Notes: generated from the sequence alone by a model not told the origin. Shown: positions 25,992-36,360, counted from the stretch's first letter. The stretch is 64,000 nucleotides of DNA from Hathewaya histolytica (GCF_901482605.1 NZ_LR590481.1:620001-684000), one strand, 5' to 3'. Numbers and translations are program-made.

Positions 25992-26002
25992 TTGGTGATT
26001 AT

Positions 26003-28168
26003 ATGAAGACTTTGATTTTAGCAGAAAAGCCTTCTGTGGGAAGGAATATAGCAGAAGCGCTTAAATGTAAACAAAAAAAAGATGGGTATATAGAGGGAGA
26101 TAAATTTATAATTACATGGGCTTTTGGACATTTGCTGCAACTATATGATGCAAAAGATTATGATGGAACCATGAAGAGTTGGAGAATAGAAAAGTTCCCC
26201 TTTATACCCGAAGAATTTAAATATAAAATAAAGCAAGATAGTAAAAATAGTTCTATCATTGATAAAGGTGCTGAAAAACAATTAAATATAATAAAAGCAT
26301 TAATTGATAGGGATGATGTAGAGGGAATAATATCTGCAACAGATTTTGATAGAGAAGGTCAAGTCATATCAGATGAATTATTTATATATTATGATGTGAA
26401 AAAGCCTATATATAGAATATTATTAAATGAATGGACAGAAGATGAAGTAAAAAAAGGAATGGAAAATTTAAAACCTAATACTGAAATGCAATCACTACAA
26501 GATGCGGGAATAGGAAGACAGTTAGCAGATTGGATTATAGGTATAAATTTAACATCTGTTGCAACTTTAAGATATGGATTTAAAGACAATAAAATTATAA
26601 ACATAGGAAGAGTATTACTCCCAACATTAAAAATTATTTATGATAGAGATAAAGAAATTGAAAATTTTAAAGCAACTTCTTATTATAAATTAGCGACCAA
26701 TTTTAAATCAAAAGAAAATATAGAGTTTGAAGCATTATATTATGAAGGAAAAAGTGAGAAGTTTGAAAAAAAAGAGTATTTACAGGAAATAAGTAAATAT
26801 TTAAATGGAAAAAAAGGCACAGTAGTAGATAAGGAAATAGAGAAAAAGAGGGAATATCCATCGCCACTATTTAACTTATCAAATTTGCAAGGATACATAA
26901 CAAGTAAATATAAAGGTTGGAATTCTGATAAGGTATTGAAAGTAGCACAGAGCCTATATGAAAAAAAGTTTATTACTTATCCTAGAACAGCAAGTGTAGT
27001 ACTGGAGGAAAGCCTAGAAGGTAAAGCGAGGAAAGTACTGGACACAGTTAAAAAGGGACTTTCATATGAACCTATGATAAAGTTTGTAAAAAGCAAAAGA
27101 GTTTTTGATAACTCAAAGGTAGAGAGTCACAGTGCCATTATTCCAACATATGTTGTACCAAAGTCTCTAAGTAAAGATGAACAGTGTGTATATAATGCAG
27201 TTAAAAATAGATTTATCATGCAATTTATGCCGGTTGCAGAATTTGAGGAAACTAAAATAACTATAAAAGTATTTGATGATAAAATACCTGGAGAATTTAT
27301 AGCTAAGGGAAAGGTTCAGATAGTAGAAGGATGGAGAATTGTTGAAAAAATTGAGACCAAAGATACGATTCTTCCCTTAGTAGAAAAAGGGGAAACTCTA
27401 CAAGTTACTAGTAGCAAAGTTAATAAAGTTACTAAAAAATCACCTAAACATCATACTGAGAAAACCCTATTAAGGGTTATGGAAACTTGCGGTAAAAGTT
27501 TTAAAGAGGATGAGGAAACAAGTTCTGAAGAGATGATGAATGCCATATTAAGTGGCTTTAGTATAGGAACTCCTGCAACTAGAGCAGAAACTATCAAAAG
27601 ATTAAATGATATAGGATATATTTCAACAAAGGGTAAAAGCTTAACTTGTACAGAATTAGGTAAAACTCTTGTAGAGATATTTCCAGCCAAAGAACTTTTA
27701 GATTTAGAATATACGGGTAAATTAGAGAAAACTTTATCTGACATAGAGAAAGGGAAGTTTAATAAAGGTGATTTTTTAAATTTAATATATGATTTTACTA
27801 GAAAGTCTGTAAATCATATAAAAAATGATAATTCCCTACTTCATAAATTTAAAGTTGATTTACCAGATGGTGTGGAAGAGATAGGAAAGTGTCCTGTTTG
27901 TGGCAATTCCATTATTGAAGGTGAAAAAGGATTTGGTTGTGTTAATTGGAAGAATGGATGTGATTTCACAGTCTGGAAGAATGATAAATTCATTGCATCC
28001 TTGGGAAAGAATGTTACGAAACAAATGGTTGAACTGCTTCTTAAAAATGGTAGAGTAGGATTTAGAAATTTAAAAAGTAAAAAAGGTAATACCTTTAGTG
28101 CATATCTAAGTTATGTAAAGAATGAGAAGACTGGGTATTATAATTGGAAAATGGATTTTATTAATTAA
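26003..28168 (+). CDS. topB: DNA topoisomerase III (type IA)
   Basis: The 721-residue protein starts with a Toprim domain (LILAEKPSVGRNIAEAL; SATDFDREGQ near 112-121) and has the active-site Tyr in KKFITYPRTAS near 325. The C-terminus has a Cys4 zinc-ribbon (CPVCG, then CVNWKNGCDF). It decatenates or relaxes DNA through a 5'-phosphotyrosine. Length fits TopB rather than TopA. Terminator at 28212. Confidence 0.93.
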   Translation: MKTLILAEKPSVGRNIAEALKCKQKKDGYIEGDKFIITWAFGHLLQLYDAKDYDGTMKSWRIEKFPFIPEEFKYKIKQDSKNSSIIDKGAEKQLNIIKALIDRDDVEGIISATDFDREGQVISDELFIYYDVKKPIYRILLNEWTEDEVKKGMENLKPNTEMQSLQDAGIGRQLADWIIGINLTSVATLRYGFKDNKIINIGRVLLPTLKIIYDRDKEIENFKATSYYKLATNFKSKENIEFEALYYEGKSEKFEKKEYLQEISKYLNGKKGTVVDKEIEKKREYPSPLFNLSNLQGYITSKYKGWNSDKVLKVAQSLYEKKFITYPRTASVVLEESLEGKARKVLDTVKKGLSYEPMIKFVKSKRVFDNSKVESHSAIIPTYVVPKSLSKDEQCVYNAVKNRFIMQFMPVAEFEETKITIKVFDDKIPGEFIAKGKVQIVEGWRIVEKIETKDTILPLVEKGETLQVTSSKVNKVTKKSPKHHTEKTLLRVMETCGKSFKEDEETSSEEMMNAILSGFSIGTPATRAETIKRLNDIGYISTKGKSLTCTELGKTLVEIFPAKELLDLEYTGKLEKTLSDIEKGKFNKGDFLNLIYDFTRKSVNHIKNDNSLLHKFKVDLPDGVEEIGKCPVCGNSIIEGEKGFGCVNWKNGCDFTVWKNDKFIASLGKNVTKQMVELLLKNGRVGFRNLKSKKGNTFSAYLSYVKNEKTGYYNWKMDFIN

Positions 28169-28211
28169 AGGCATTTATATGTAGAAAAATATTTTTAAAT
28201 TAAATATTAAC

Positions 28212-28255
28212 AAATAATAGATAGTTTTATTTAAATAAGACTATCTATTATTTTT
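28212..28255 (+). terminator. Intrinsic terminator after topB
   Basis: A 14-bp stem (28212-28225 with 28240-28253) ends in a T run. The next 145 bases (28256-28400) hold no gene or other structure I can support. Confidence 0.8.
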
Positions 28256-28401
28256 AATCATATTTTCTAAATGCTTAATTTTTTATAATTTCATTATCTT
28301 TTATAAATTCGTCACATTATTTACTAATTACATCTTATAATGTATAATTATTCTGTATAACCATATAACGGTAATAGAATCTTATGTTTTTAATAAATTA
28401 G

Positions 28402-28430
28402 TTGAATATTGGAAATAAATATTATATAAT
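28402..28430 (+). promoter_or_regulatory. Promoter for leucyl aminopeptidase
   Basis: TTGAAT (28402-28407), 17 bp, TATAAT (28425-28430), about 42 bp before the start codon. Confidence 0.75.
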
Positions 28431-28471
28431 AATAATAATCAACAAATAATATTATATAGAAGGTGATTTTT

Positions 28472-29953
28472 ATGAATATAGAAATATTGAAAAGCTTTCA
28501 AGAATCTAAAAATAACAATCTTCTAGTACCAGTTTTTTTAGAATCTGAAAATCAACATATTCAAAATGAATTAAAAGAATTATTAAAAGAATTAACTATG
28601 AAAGACAAATTTAAAGGTGAAGCAGGTGAAATTGCTTCTTTAAATATAATAAAAGATGGAAACATAAATAATTTTGTATTTATAGGATTAGGTAAAGATG
28701 ATAAGTTAAATAGTGAAGAAGTTAGACAAAATATATCTAAAGCCATAAAGAAGTTTAATGAATTAAAAGAAGAAGAGGTAACTTTACTATTATTTAAATC
28801 AGAAAAGGTATGTATAAAGAGAACTGTTAAAGCTATAGTTGAAGCGACTCTTTTAACAGAGTATTCTTTCCAAAAGTATATGGCGAGCAAAAAAGATTTT
28901 TCTGTTAAAATATTAAATCTAGTACAAGCCACTAATAATGATTTAGATCTAAAAGATATAGAGAGTGCAATAGAAGAAGGGACAATTTTAGCTAGATCTA
29001 CAATAATAGCTAGAGATCTTGTAAATGAGCCTTCAAATATTTTAGGACCAAGTGAACTTGCAAAAGAAGCTCAAAAGTGTGGAAAAGAGTATGGTTTTGA
29101 TGTAGAAGTATTAAAGGAAGATGAAATAAAAAAATTAGGAATGGAAGCATTCCTAGCTGTGGCTAAGGGTTCAAAGAAAGAGCCAAAACTTATTGTTATG
29201 AGATATTTCGGTGATAAGAGCAGTAAAGAAATCTTAGGCTTTGTAGGTAAAGGATTAACTTATGACAGTGGCGGATATTCTATAAAACCGACTGATGGCA
29301 TGGTTACTATGAAATCAGATATGGGAGGTTCAGCAGCAGTTATAGGTGCTATGAGTGCTATAGCAAAAAGTAAGTTAAAGATAAATGTAATTGCTGTAGT
29401 TGCGGCATGTGAAAATATGATTTCTGGAAAAGCATATAAGCCAGGTGATATAATAAACTCAATGGGCAATAAGACTATAGAAGTATTAAACACAGATGCA
29501 GAAGGAAGACTAACTTTAGTTGATGCTGTTTATTATGCTATAAATAAAGAAAAAGTAACTAAGGTTGTTGATATTGCAACTTTAACAGGAGCTGTAATGG
29601 TTGCATTAGGTAGAGATGTAAGTGGTGTTGTAACAAATAATGAGGAGTTTTTAGGAAGTCTTCAGAAGGCATCAAATATGTCTGGCGAGAAGATTTGGGA
29701 ACTACCTAATTTCCCTGAATACAAGAAGCTTATAAAATCAGATATAGCCGATCTTAAAAATATTGGAGGAAGATGGGGAGGCTCTATAACAGCTGGATTA
29801 TTTATAGGTGAATTTGTAGGAAACACTCCTTGGCTTCATATAGATATAGCTGGTACTGCATGGAAAGATAGTGCTACAAGCTATTTTGCAAAAGGTGGAA
29901 CAGGTGTAGGGGTTAGAACTCTATACTATCTAGCTAAAAATTTAAATAAATAA
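28472..29953 (+). CDS. pepA: Leucyl aminopeptidase (M17)
   Basis: This 493-residue M17 metallopeptidase has metal- and substrate-binding motifs FVGKGLTYDSGGYSIKP, MKSDMGGSAAV and the signature NTDAEGRLTL. It removes N-terminal residues in the cytoplasm as a hexamer with two zinc or manganese ions. ATG 28472 is used; a GTG at 28463 lies within its AAGGTGAT ribosome site. It is a single-gene unit with its own promoter and terminator. Confidence 0.94.
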   Translation: MNIEILKSFQESKNNNLLVPVFLESENQHIQNELKELLKELTMKDKFKGEAGEIASLNIIKDGNINNFVFIGLGKDDKLNSEEVRQNISKAIKKFNELKEEEVTLLLFKSEKVCIKRTVKAIVEATLLTEYSFQKYMASKKDFSVKILNLVQATNNDLDLKDIESAIEEGTILARSTIIARDLVNEPSNILGPSELAKEAQKCGKEYGFDVEVLKEDEIKKLGMEAFLAVAKGSKKEPKLIVMRYFGDKSSKEILGFVGKGLTYDSGGYSIKPTDGMVTMKSDMGGSAAVIGAMSAIAKSKLKINVIAVVAACENMISGKAYKPGDIINSMGNKTIEVLNTDAEGRLTLVDAVYYAINKEKVTKVVDIATLTGAVMVALGRDVSGVVTNNEEFLGSLQKASNMSGEKIWELPNFPEYKKLIKSDIADLKNIGGRWGGSITAGLFIGEFVGNTPWLHIDIAGTAWKDSATSYFAKGGTGVGVRTLYYLAKNLNK

Positions 29954-29969
29954 TATAAAATAATATATT

Positions 29970-30020
29970 AATGTCCTAAAAGATAATGTGATTAACATAT
30001 TTTAGGACATTTTTGTTTTT
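29970..30020 (+). terminator. Intrinsic terminator after pepA
   Basis: AATGTCCTAAAA pairs with TTTTAGGACATT, followed by TTTGTTTTT. Confidence 0.88.
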
Positions 30021-30134
30021 AGAGATAAAAATATAAAATTAAATATGAATAAAAGTAAAGGAATATACAAAATAATATACTATAAACTTTTAGATTGAAT
30101 TTTTAATTTTCTAATGATAAAGGAGGTTAATATA

Positions 30135-32072
30135 ATGGAAGAAAAGAGGAAGTTATCTCATACTGCATATGGGGGAATAAAAGGTGAAGACTATGTTCCA
30201 TTTATACCGGCTAATGTTGCAATTCCTGAAACTACAATAATATCTATACTTATTGGAATATTATTTGCTATAATATTTGCTGCTGCTAATACATATCTTG
30301 GCTTAAAAGTTGGCCTTACTATTTCGGCAGGTATACCTGGTGCTATTTTAGCCACTGGCCTATTAAAAGGGATTTTTAATAGAAATAATATTTTAGAGGC
30401 TAACATGATATCATCTATAGCTGCTGTAGGTGAATCCATAGCAGGAGGAATTATTTATGTATTACCTGCTATTATACTTTGGGGTATGCAATTAAAATTA
30501 ACAACTATTTTCATAGTTACGGCTATAGGAGGATTAGTAGGAGTATTTTTCGTCACTCCTCTTAGAAGATTTTTAATAGTAGAGGAGCATGGAAATTTAA
30601 TTTATCCAGAAAGTATGGCGGCAGCGGAAGTTCTGGTTACAGGAAGTGAAGGTGGCTCTGCTTTTAAGTCAGTTTTATTGGGACTTGGTGGTGGTGGTCT
30701 TTATAAATTATTTTCTGGCGGATTTAAACTATGGCTTGAAGAACCAGAATGGCATATAAAACCAGTACAAAATACTATTTTTGGAGTTGACACCATATCT
30801 TCATTAATGGGAGTAGGATACATAGTTGGTTTAGAAGCTTCACTGTATATGTTTGCAGGTTCCATACTTGCTTGGATAGGATTAATACCTTTAATAAAAT
30901 ATATTGGAGAAGCGTTAACTAATCCTATTTTTCCGGCTACGGAATTAATAAAAAATATGGGGGCTTGGGATGTATGGAAAAATTACATAAAATATATAGG
31001 TGCCGGAGCTGTGGCAACAGGAGGATTTATTAGTTTAGGAAAATCACTACCAACTATACTAAAATCATTTAAATCTGCAATGGAAGGTATGGGAAAAAGC
31101 AATGATAGCAATGAAGAGAAGAGGATAGATAAGGATGTGCCTATTACCTGGGTCTTAGGTATTGCTATATTAGTTTTTTTACTTTCATGGCTATTGCCGG
31201 GAATAAATGTAGGACCTTTAGGTGGAATTCTTGTAGTTCTATTTTCGTTTTTTTTCTCAGTTGTTTCAGCTAGAATGGTTGGGATAATAGGAGCTTCTAA
31301 CAATCCTGTATCGGGCATGACCATAGCTACATTATTAATTGTTACATCAATTTTAAAGGTAACAGGCAATGTGGGCAATCGTGGAATGATTGTAGCAATT
31401 CTAATCGGAGGCATAGTATGTGTAGCTATTGCTGTAGCAGGTGGTACGGCACAAAGTTTAAAAACTACCTATATAATTGGAGGAACTCCTAGAAATGTTC
31501 AAATAGGTATGTATATTGGACTTGTATGTTCAGCTGTATTTGCAGGAATGGTTATATTAATGCTTAATGGTGCATTTCCAGGTGGAATAGGAGGTAAAGA
31601 TGTACCTGCCCCTCAAGCTACTTTAATGGCAGTAGTTGTTAAAGGTGTTATGACAGGTAAGTTGCCTTGGGTATTAGTTATAGTAGGAGGTATTATATCT
31701 ATATTCTGTGAGTTAGTTAAATTACCAATATTACCTGTTGCACTAGGGATATACCTTCCTATACATCTAAATACAGGAATTCTTTGTGGTGGTATTGTTA
31801 GAGTATTAGTTGAGAAGAAATTTAAAAATAATGAGCAAAAAAGAAAAGAGCAAGTTGAAAAAGGAATCTTATTATCTTCTGGAATAGTTGCAGGAGATGC
31901 CTTAATGGGAATTATAATTGCCATATTTGCAACTTTGAATATAAATATAGCTTTTGGCACTAACATACTAACTTATATTACAGGAAATCCATATGTTGCA
32001 GCAATAATCTTCTTACTCTTAGGAATTTGGATATATAGATTTGCAACTAAAGTTGAAGATGAAAAAATTTAA
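30135..32072 (+). CDS. OPT family oligopeptide transporter
   Basis: This is a membrane protein of about 645 residues with 14-16 helices. It has OPT-type sequence such as ANTYLGLKVGLTISAGIPGA near the first helices, NLIYPESMAAAEVLV, and PVSGMTIATLLIVTS. Members import oligopeptides or metal chelates by proton symport. ATG 30135 has AAAGGAGG 8 bases upstream; ATG 30114 has no such site. Its place among several peptidases (PepA, PepV, M18) fits peptide use, although there is no common transcript. Confidence 0.9.
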   Translation: MEEKRKLSHTAYGGIKGEDYVPFIPANVAIPETTIISILIGILFAIIFAAANTYLGLKVGLTISAGIPGAILATGLLKGIFNRNNILEANMISSIAAVGESIAGGIIYVLPAIILWGMQLKLTTIFIVTAIGGLVGVFFVTPLRRFLIVEEHGNLIYPESMAAAEVLVTGSEGGSAFKSVLLGLGGGGLYKLFSGGFKLWLEEPEWHIKPVQNTIFGVDTISSLMGVGYIVGLEASLYMFAGSILAWIGLIPLIKYIGEALTNPIFPATELIKNMGAWDVWKNYIKYIGAGAVATGGFISLGKSLPTILKSFKSAMEGMGKSNDSNEEKRIDKDVPITWVLGIAILVFLLSWLLPGINVGPLGGILVVLFSFFFSVVSARMVGIIGASNNPVSGMTIATLLIVTSILKVTGNVGNRGMIVAILIGGIVCVAIAVAGGTAQSLKTTYIIGGTPRNVQIGMYIGLVCSAVFAGMVILMLNGAFPGGIGGKDVPAPQATLMAVVVKGVMTGKLPWVLVIVGGIISIFCELVKLPILPVALGIYLPIHLNTGILCGGIVRVLVEKKFKNNEQKRKEQVEKGILLSSGIVAGDALMGIIIAIFATLNINIAFGTNILTYITGNPYVAAIIFLLLGIWIYRFATKVEDEKI

Positions 32073-32181
32073 ATAATAATATTAATTAAATAATGAAAAA
32101 TCTAATTAAGCAACCAATTCTAAATTTGATTTTCAATTATAATAATATGAATTAAATAATTTTATAGAAGTGGTGATATAT

Positions 32182-32532
32182 ATGAAAAGAGGTAATAATA
32201 TAAAAAGAAATGATAATTTTCTTTTATATGTTCCACACATAAAGCACAAGGAATGGGAGTTAAGGAAAGGAAATATTGTATTATTTTTTCGTCATGATAA
32301 AGTTATAGAAAAGGTAATGGCATGGCTTTTTAATAAACCCACAGTTACTGATATAAAATTAGACAAAATATCTTCGCAGGTGTGGCTTTTAATAGATGAT
32401 AAGAAAAATATTCTAGAGATAGCCGAAAAAATTAGAGAAAATACTAAAGATAATTTAGAAATTAGTAGCAAAAGGTTAATACTATTTTTAAGATATTTAT
32501 GCAGTAAAGGATGGATATACTTTACTAAGTAA
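32182..32532 (+). CDS. PqqD-like protein
   Basis: This protein of about 116 residues resembles PqqD/RRE proteins. There is a hydrophobic strand pair (WELRKGNIVLFFRHDKVIEK), then LDKISSQVWLLIDDKKNILE, then helices with LEISSKRLILFLRYLCSKGWI. Such domains bind peptide substrates for radical-SAM or other modifying enzymes. No such enzyme is next to it, so it may act alone or with a distant partner. ATG 32182 is preferred; GTG 32170 lies in the ribosome site. Confidence 0.6.
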   Translation: MKRGNNIKRNDNFLLYVPHIKHKEWELRKGNIVLFFRHDKVIEKVMAWLFNKPTVTDIKLDKISSQVWLLIDDKKNILEIAEKIRENTKDNLEISSKRLILFLRYLCSKGWIYFTK

Positions 32533-32536
32533 AAGG

Positions 32537-32565
32537 TTGATTTTTCTATATTTAAAGTCTATACT
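32537..32565 (+). promoter_or_regulatory. Promoter for pepV
   Basis: TTGATT (32537-32542), 17 bp, TATACT (32560-32565), leaving a leader of about 75 bases that contains the palindrome at 32612. Confidence 0.65.
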
Positions 32566-32611
32566 CAAAGTATGGAAAGTATTTTGTTATTATTTACAAG
32601 AAAGGGGGTAA

Positions 32612-32637
32612 CCTAAAATAATAATTATTATTTTAGG
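32612..32637 (+). promoter_or_regulatory. Perfect 26-bp palindrome over the pepV ribosome-binding site
   Basis: The sequence from CCTAAAATAATA to its exact mirror TATTATTTTAGG is self-complementary over all 26 bases. Its last bases form the AGGGG Shine-Dalgarno of pepV (32635-32639). In RNA it would fold into a hairpin hiding the site; as DNA it could be an operator. A second purine block GGGGG lies just before it (32604). Confidence 0.7.
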
Positions 32638-32645
32638 GGATGATT

Positions 32646-34043
32646 ATGAGTATGAATATAAATGATAAAATTGATGCAATGAGAGAGGATCTTATAGAAA
32701 GTACTGCAGAAATAATAAAAATTAAAAGTTTAGAAGGGCCTAAAAAAGATGGTATGCCTTTTGGTGAAGGACCAGCAAATGCACTTAAATGTGCATTAGA
32801 TACTGCTAAAAGATTAGGATTTAAAACTGTTAATTTAGATAACTATGTTGGATATGCTGAAATGGGTGAAGGAGAAGACTATGTCGCAGCTCTAGGCCAT
32901 TTAGACGTTGTTCCAGAGGGAGAAGGGTGGATACATCCACCATACGGAGCTGAAATTCATGATGGAAAAATGTATGGTAGAGGAACTACTGATGACAAAG
33001 GGCCTGTTATGGCAGCTTTATTTGGAGCAAAAGCTATAATGGATTTAGGTCTTCCACTATCTAAAAGAATAAGAATTATATTTGGTACAAATGAGGAGAC
33101 TGGAAGTAAGGAATTAGAATATTATTTAGAAAAAGAAAAAGCTCCAGTGGCTGGATTTACTCCAGATGCAGAATATCCTCTAATTAATGGAGAAAAAGGA
33201 TTAACATCATTTGATCTTATAAAAGAATTTACTTCTTCAGAAGAAGGAAATATAACAATAGAAAGTATTAATGGCGGTCAGGCAGCTAATATGGTTCCAG
33301 ACTATTGTGATGCTACTTTAAAAGTTAAAGATGCAAAAGAATTAATACAAAAGTTAGAAGCTTTTGCAAATGAAACAGAATATAAGTTATCAGCTGAAGA
33401 AAAAGATGGTATGGTAGTTATAAAATCTAAAGGAGAGTCAGCTCATGGAAGCACTCCTCAGTTAGGTAAAAATGCTATAATGCAGTTATTTGCGTTCTTA
33501 GGAACATTAGAAATTTCTAATAAAGAGGTTTCTGAATATGTAAGCTTCCTAAATAAACATATAGGTATGGAATACAATGGAGAATCTTTCGGTTGTGGAT
33601 TAGAAGATGAGGTATCAGGAAAACTTTCATTTAATACTGGCGTAATAAAAATGGATAAGAATAAATCAGTATTAACTTTAAATTTAAGATATCCTGTAAC
33701 TAAAAAGTTAGATGATATGATGACTCCATTTAATAAAACTATAGAAGGTACTGGGTTAAAGTTAGAAAACTTTTCACATCAAGAACCACTTTATTTTGAA
33801 CCAGAACATCCATTAGTTAAGTCATTACAAAAAGTTTATACCGAACAAACAGGAAAAGAAGCAAACTTAATTTCAATTGGCGGAGGAACATATGCTAAAG
33901 AAATGCCTAATATATTAGCTTTTGGACCAATGTTTCCAGGAGAGCCAGATTGCATTCATAAACCAAATGAATTTATAACTTTAGATAATTTAGTTTTAAA
34001 TTCAAAAATTTATGCACATGCATTATATGAATTAGCAAAATAA
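32646..34043 (+). CDS. pepV: Dipeptidase PepV (M20 family)
   Basis: This 465-residue M20 metallopeptidase has zinc-site motifs GHLDVVPEGEGW, GRGTTDDKGP and FGTNEETGSKE, then FTPDAEYPLINGEKG. These and the C-terminal ISIGGGTYAKEMPNILAFGP are typical of PepV, which cleaves dipeptides in the cytoplasm. ATG 32646 sits 6 bases after AGGGG. ATG 32640 overlaps it and ATG 32652 is also possible. Confidence 0.93.
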   Translation: MSMNINDKIDAMREDLIESTAEIIKIKSLEGPKKDGMPFGEGPANALKCALDTAKRLGFKTVNLDNYVGYAEMGEGEDYVAALGHLDVVPEGEGWIHPPYGAEIHDGKMYGRGTTDDKGPVMAALFGAKAIMDLGLPLSKRIRIIFGTNEETGSKELEYYLEKEKAPVAGFTPDAEYPLINGEKGLTSFDLIKEFTSSEEGNITIESINGGQAANMVPDYCDATLKVKDAKELIQKLEAFANETEYKLSAEEKDGMVVIKSKGESAHGSTPQLGKNAIMQLFAFLGTLEISNKEVSEYVSFLNKHIGMEYNGESFGCGLEDEVSGKLSFNTGVIKMDKNKSVLTLNLRYPVTKKLDDMMTPFNKTIEGTGLKLENFSHQEPLYFEPEHPLVKSLQKVYTEQTGKEANLISIGGGTYAKEMPNILAFGPMFPGEPDCIHKPNEFITLDNLVLNSKIYAHALYELAK

Positions 34044-34072
34044 TATAAGATGTTTATATAAATCTTTTCTGA

Positions 34073-34100
34073 TAAGCATGCAAGAATCTTTGCATGCTTA
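34073..34100 (+). terminator. Hairpin terminator after pepV
   Basis: TAAGCATGCAA pairs with TTGCATGCTTA, with a short loop. The following tail TTTAAAATT is only moderately T-rich. Confidence 0.65.
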
Positions 34101-34141
34101 TTTAAAATTATAAAGAGTTTTAAGGGATTTAATACATTTGC

Positions 34142-34170
34142 TTGAGTAAGATTAAAAACTTTGATAAAAT
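34142..34170 (+). promoter_or_regulatory. Promoter for helD
   Basis: TTGAGT (34142-34147), 17 bp, TAAAAT (34165-34170), about 42 bp before the start. Confidence 0.65.
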
Positions 34171-34212
34171 AGGTTAACTACTAATTTAAAGTAATATGAG
34201 GTGATGCTTTTA

Positions 34213-36360
34213 ATGGATCATATAAAAAAAGATAGAGATAAAGAGTTAGAAAAAGAAATAGAATTAGAGATAGAGAAGGAAAGACTTAATTATGTATTAA
34301 CTGTAATTAATAATGAAATAGAGTTAGCAGTAAATAAAAGAAAAGGATTCCTTGGTCAATTATTAGAGTATAGAAAAAAGTTTATAGAAGAGTATAGGAA
34401 TGACGAAGATAAGGTAATTGAGTATTTTGATCATGAGCGATTTGTGACAGAGGAAGCATTTAATCTTATAGATAAAAAGTTAAAAGAACTTACTACATTA
34501 AAAGAAAGTCCTTATTTCGGTAGAATAGATTTTAGGGAAGAAGAGTATGGCATAGAAAAAATATATGTTGGTAAATTTGGTCTTATTAAAGAAGGAGAAT
34601 TTGAACCTTTAGTAGTAGACTGGAGAGCACCAATAGCTTCTTTATTTTATGAGGGAAAAGTAGGTTCATCACATTATAATTCTCCAGATGGTGAAGTGCC
34701 AGTAGAAATACTAGGAAGAGTTCAATATATAATTAAAAATTCTAAATTATTGGGAATGTTTAATTCGGACTTAGATGTAAAAGATGATATACTTCAAATG
34801 GTATTATCAAAAAATTCTAGTGACAAGTTAAAAGATATAGTAATGACAATACAAAAAGAACAGGATGAAATAATAAGGGAGTCTTATTTAAAAACTCTTG
34901 TTGTAAATGGTGTAGCAGGAAGTGGTAAAACTACTATAGCCCTTCATAGAGTTGCATACCTTTTATACAATAATAGAAAAAAATTAGAAAATAAAATTTT
35001 GATTTTGGGACCAAATGGAATTTTTATGGATTATATATCAAATGTGCTTCCGAGTCTAGGTGAGACTGGAGTAAAACAGGATACTTTTTGGGACATGACA
35101 GAAAAACTTTTAGACCTTCAAGGAAAGGTTATGAACTACAAAGAGTATTTTGAAAGAATAATAAAAGGTGATAGTGAATTAGTAGATGATTTTATTTTAA
35201 AAAGTTCAGACGAGTATATAAAAAGACTAAACGCTACTATAGAAAATTTAGAACAATTTAAATTTAAACCTACAAATGTTACTTTTAGAGGCAAAGATAT
35301 TTTTAAAGTAGATGAGATAGAAGAATTATTTAGTAAACATTATAAATATATGCCTCTATATAAGAGAACAGAAAAAATTAGAAGAATCATAATTTGGAGA
35401 TTAAAAGATAAGAGAGATGAGGAAGTAAGAGAAATAAATAAATTATATGATACAAAGAGAGATTCCTTATCACCAGAAGAATTAGCACTTAATGAAAATG
35501 ATTTAGAATTCCAAAGAAAAAATTGTATAAGAGATGTTATTAAAGAATTTACAGAAGTAAAGAGATCTCTTGTATGGCTGGAAAATGAGGAAGTAGTTTC
35601 TTTATATAATAGATTTAATAATTATAAAAAGCTTACACCTGAAGATTTAGCAGCTATTATGTATCTAAAAATAAAATTAGAAGGATATAAAATCAAAGAA
35701 GATATAAAGCATGTAGTAATAGATGAGGCACAGGATTTAAGCATGCTTCAGTTACGAGTTATTAAAGAAATAACAGGTGCATCTGCATTTACCATACTTG
35801 GCGATAGTAATCAAAGAATTTTACCTTTAAAGGGTAATATAGCTATGAAAAATTTAGATAACATATATAAAGACTTGGATATAAAATATTTTAGTTTAGA
35901 TAAGAGTTATAGGTCTACTGTAGAGATTATGGAGTATGCTAATACATTCTTAGATGAAGAAAAGATAGTTCCTCTTGTTAGAAATGGAGAGGAAGTCTGG
36001 CAGCGAGATGTAGCGTCTGATGATGTTATACAGAAGTGTGTAGTAGATAGAATCTTTAGATATAAAGAAAGTGGATATGAGAGTATTGCTATAATATGCG
36101 AAGATATAAATACATGTAGTAAAGTTCATAATCTTATTAAGGATAAGGTTCATTCAAGGTTACTAGATAGTGATGAATTAATATATAAAAGTGGGGTAGT
36201 TATAATACCTTCTTATTTTGCACGAGGACTAGAATTTGATGGAGTAGTTTTACTCATGAAAGATGAAAAAGAAGAAAGTAATTATGTAAATAAAGGAAAG
36301 CTTAAGTATATTATGGCAACCAGGGCTTTACATAAATTATCTGTGATTAAAATTAAATAG
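34213..36360 (+). CDS. helD: HelD-type UvrD-like helicase (RNA polymerase recycling factor)
   Basis: This SF1 ATPase of about 715 residues has a long N-terminal coiled region (about 1-90, Glu/Lys rich), GKFGLIKEGEFEPLVVDWRA near 120-140, Walker A VNGVAGSGKTTIALHR near 233, Walker B VVIDEAQDLSMLQ near 500, and GDSNQRI and DKSYRST motifs. The N-terminal arm and the DWRAPIASLFYEG segment are hallmarks of HelD, which pushes into RNA polymerase and releases stalled complexes. The short form fits Firmicutes. ATG 34213 has GAGGTG 8 bases upstream. Confidence 0.9.
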   Translation: MDHIKKDRDKELEKEIELEIEKERLNYVLTVINNEIELAVNKRKGFLGQLLEYRKKFIEEYRNDEDKVIEYFDHERFVTEEAFNLIDKKLKELTTLKESPYFGRIDFREEEYGIEKIYVGKFGLIKEGEFEPLVVDWRAPIASLFYEGKVGSSHYNSPDGEVPVEILGRVQYIIKNSKLLGMFNSDLDVKDDILQMVLSKNSSDKLKDIVMTIQKEQDEIIRESYLKTLVVNGVAGSGKTTIALHRVAYLLYNNRKKLENKILILGPNGIFMDYISNVLPSLGETGVKQDTFWDMTEKLLDLQGKVMNYKEYFERIIKGDSELVDDFILKSSDEYIKRLNATIENLEQFKFKPTNVTFRGKDIFKVDEIEELFSKHYKYMPLYKRTEKIRRIIIWRLKDKRDEEVREINKLYDTKRDSLSPEELALNENDLEFQRKNCIRDVIKEFTEVKRSLVWLENEEVVSLYNRFNNYKKLTPEDLAAIMYLKIKLEGYKIKEDIKHVVIDEAQDLSMLQLRVIKEITGASAFTILGDSNQRILPLKGNIAMKNLDNIYKDLDIKYFSLDKSYRSTVEIMEYANTFLDEEKIVPLVRNGEEVWQRDVASDDVIQKCVVDRIFRYKESGYESIAIICEDINTCSKVHNLIKDKVHSRLLDSDELIYKSGVVIIPSYFARGLEFDGVVLLMKDEKEESNYVNKGKLKYIMATRALHKLSVIKIK

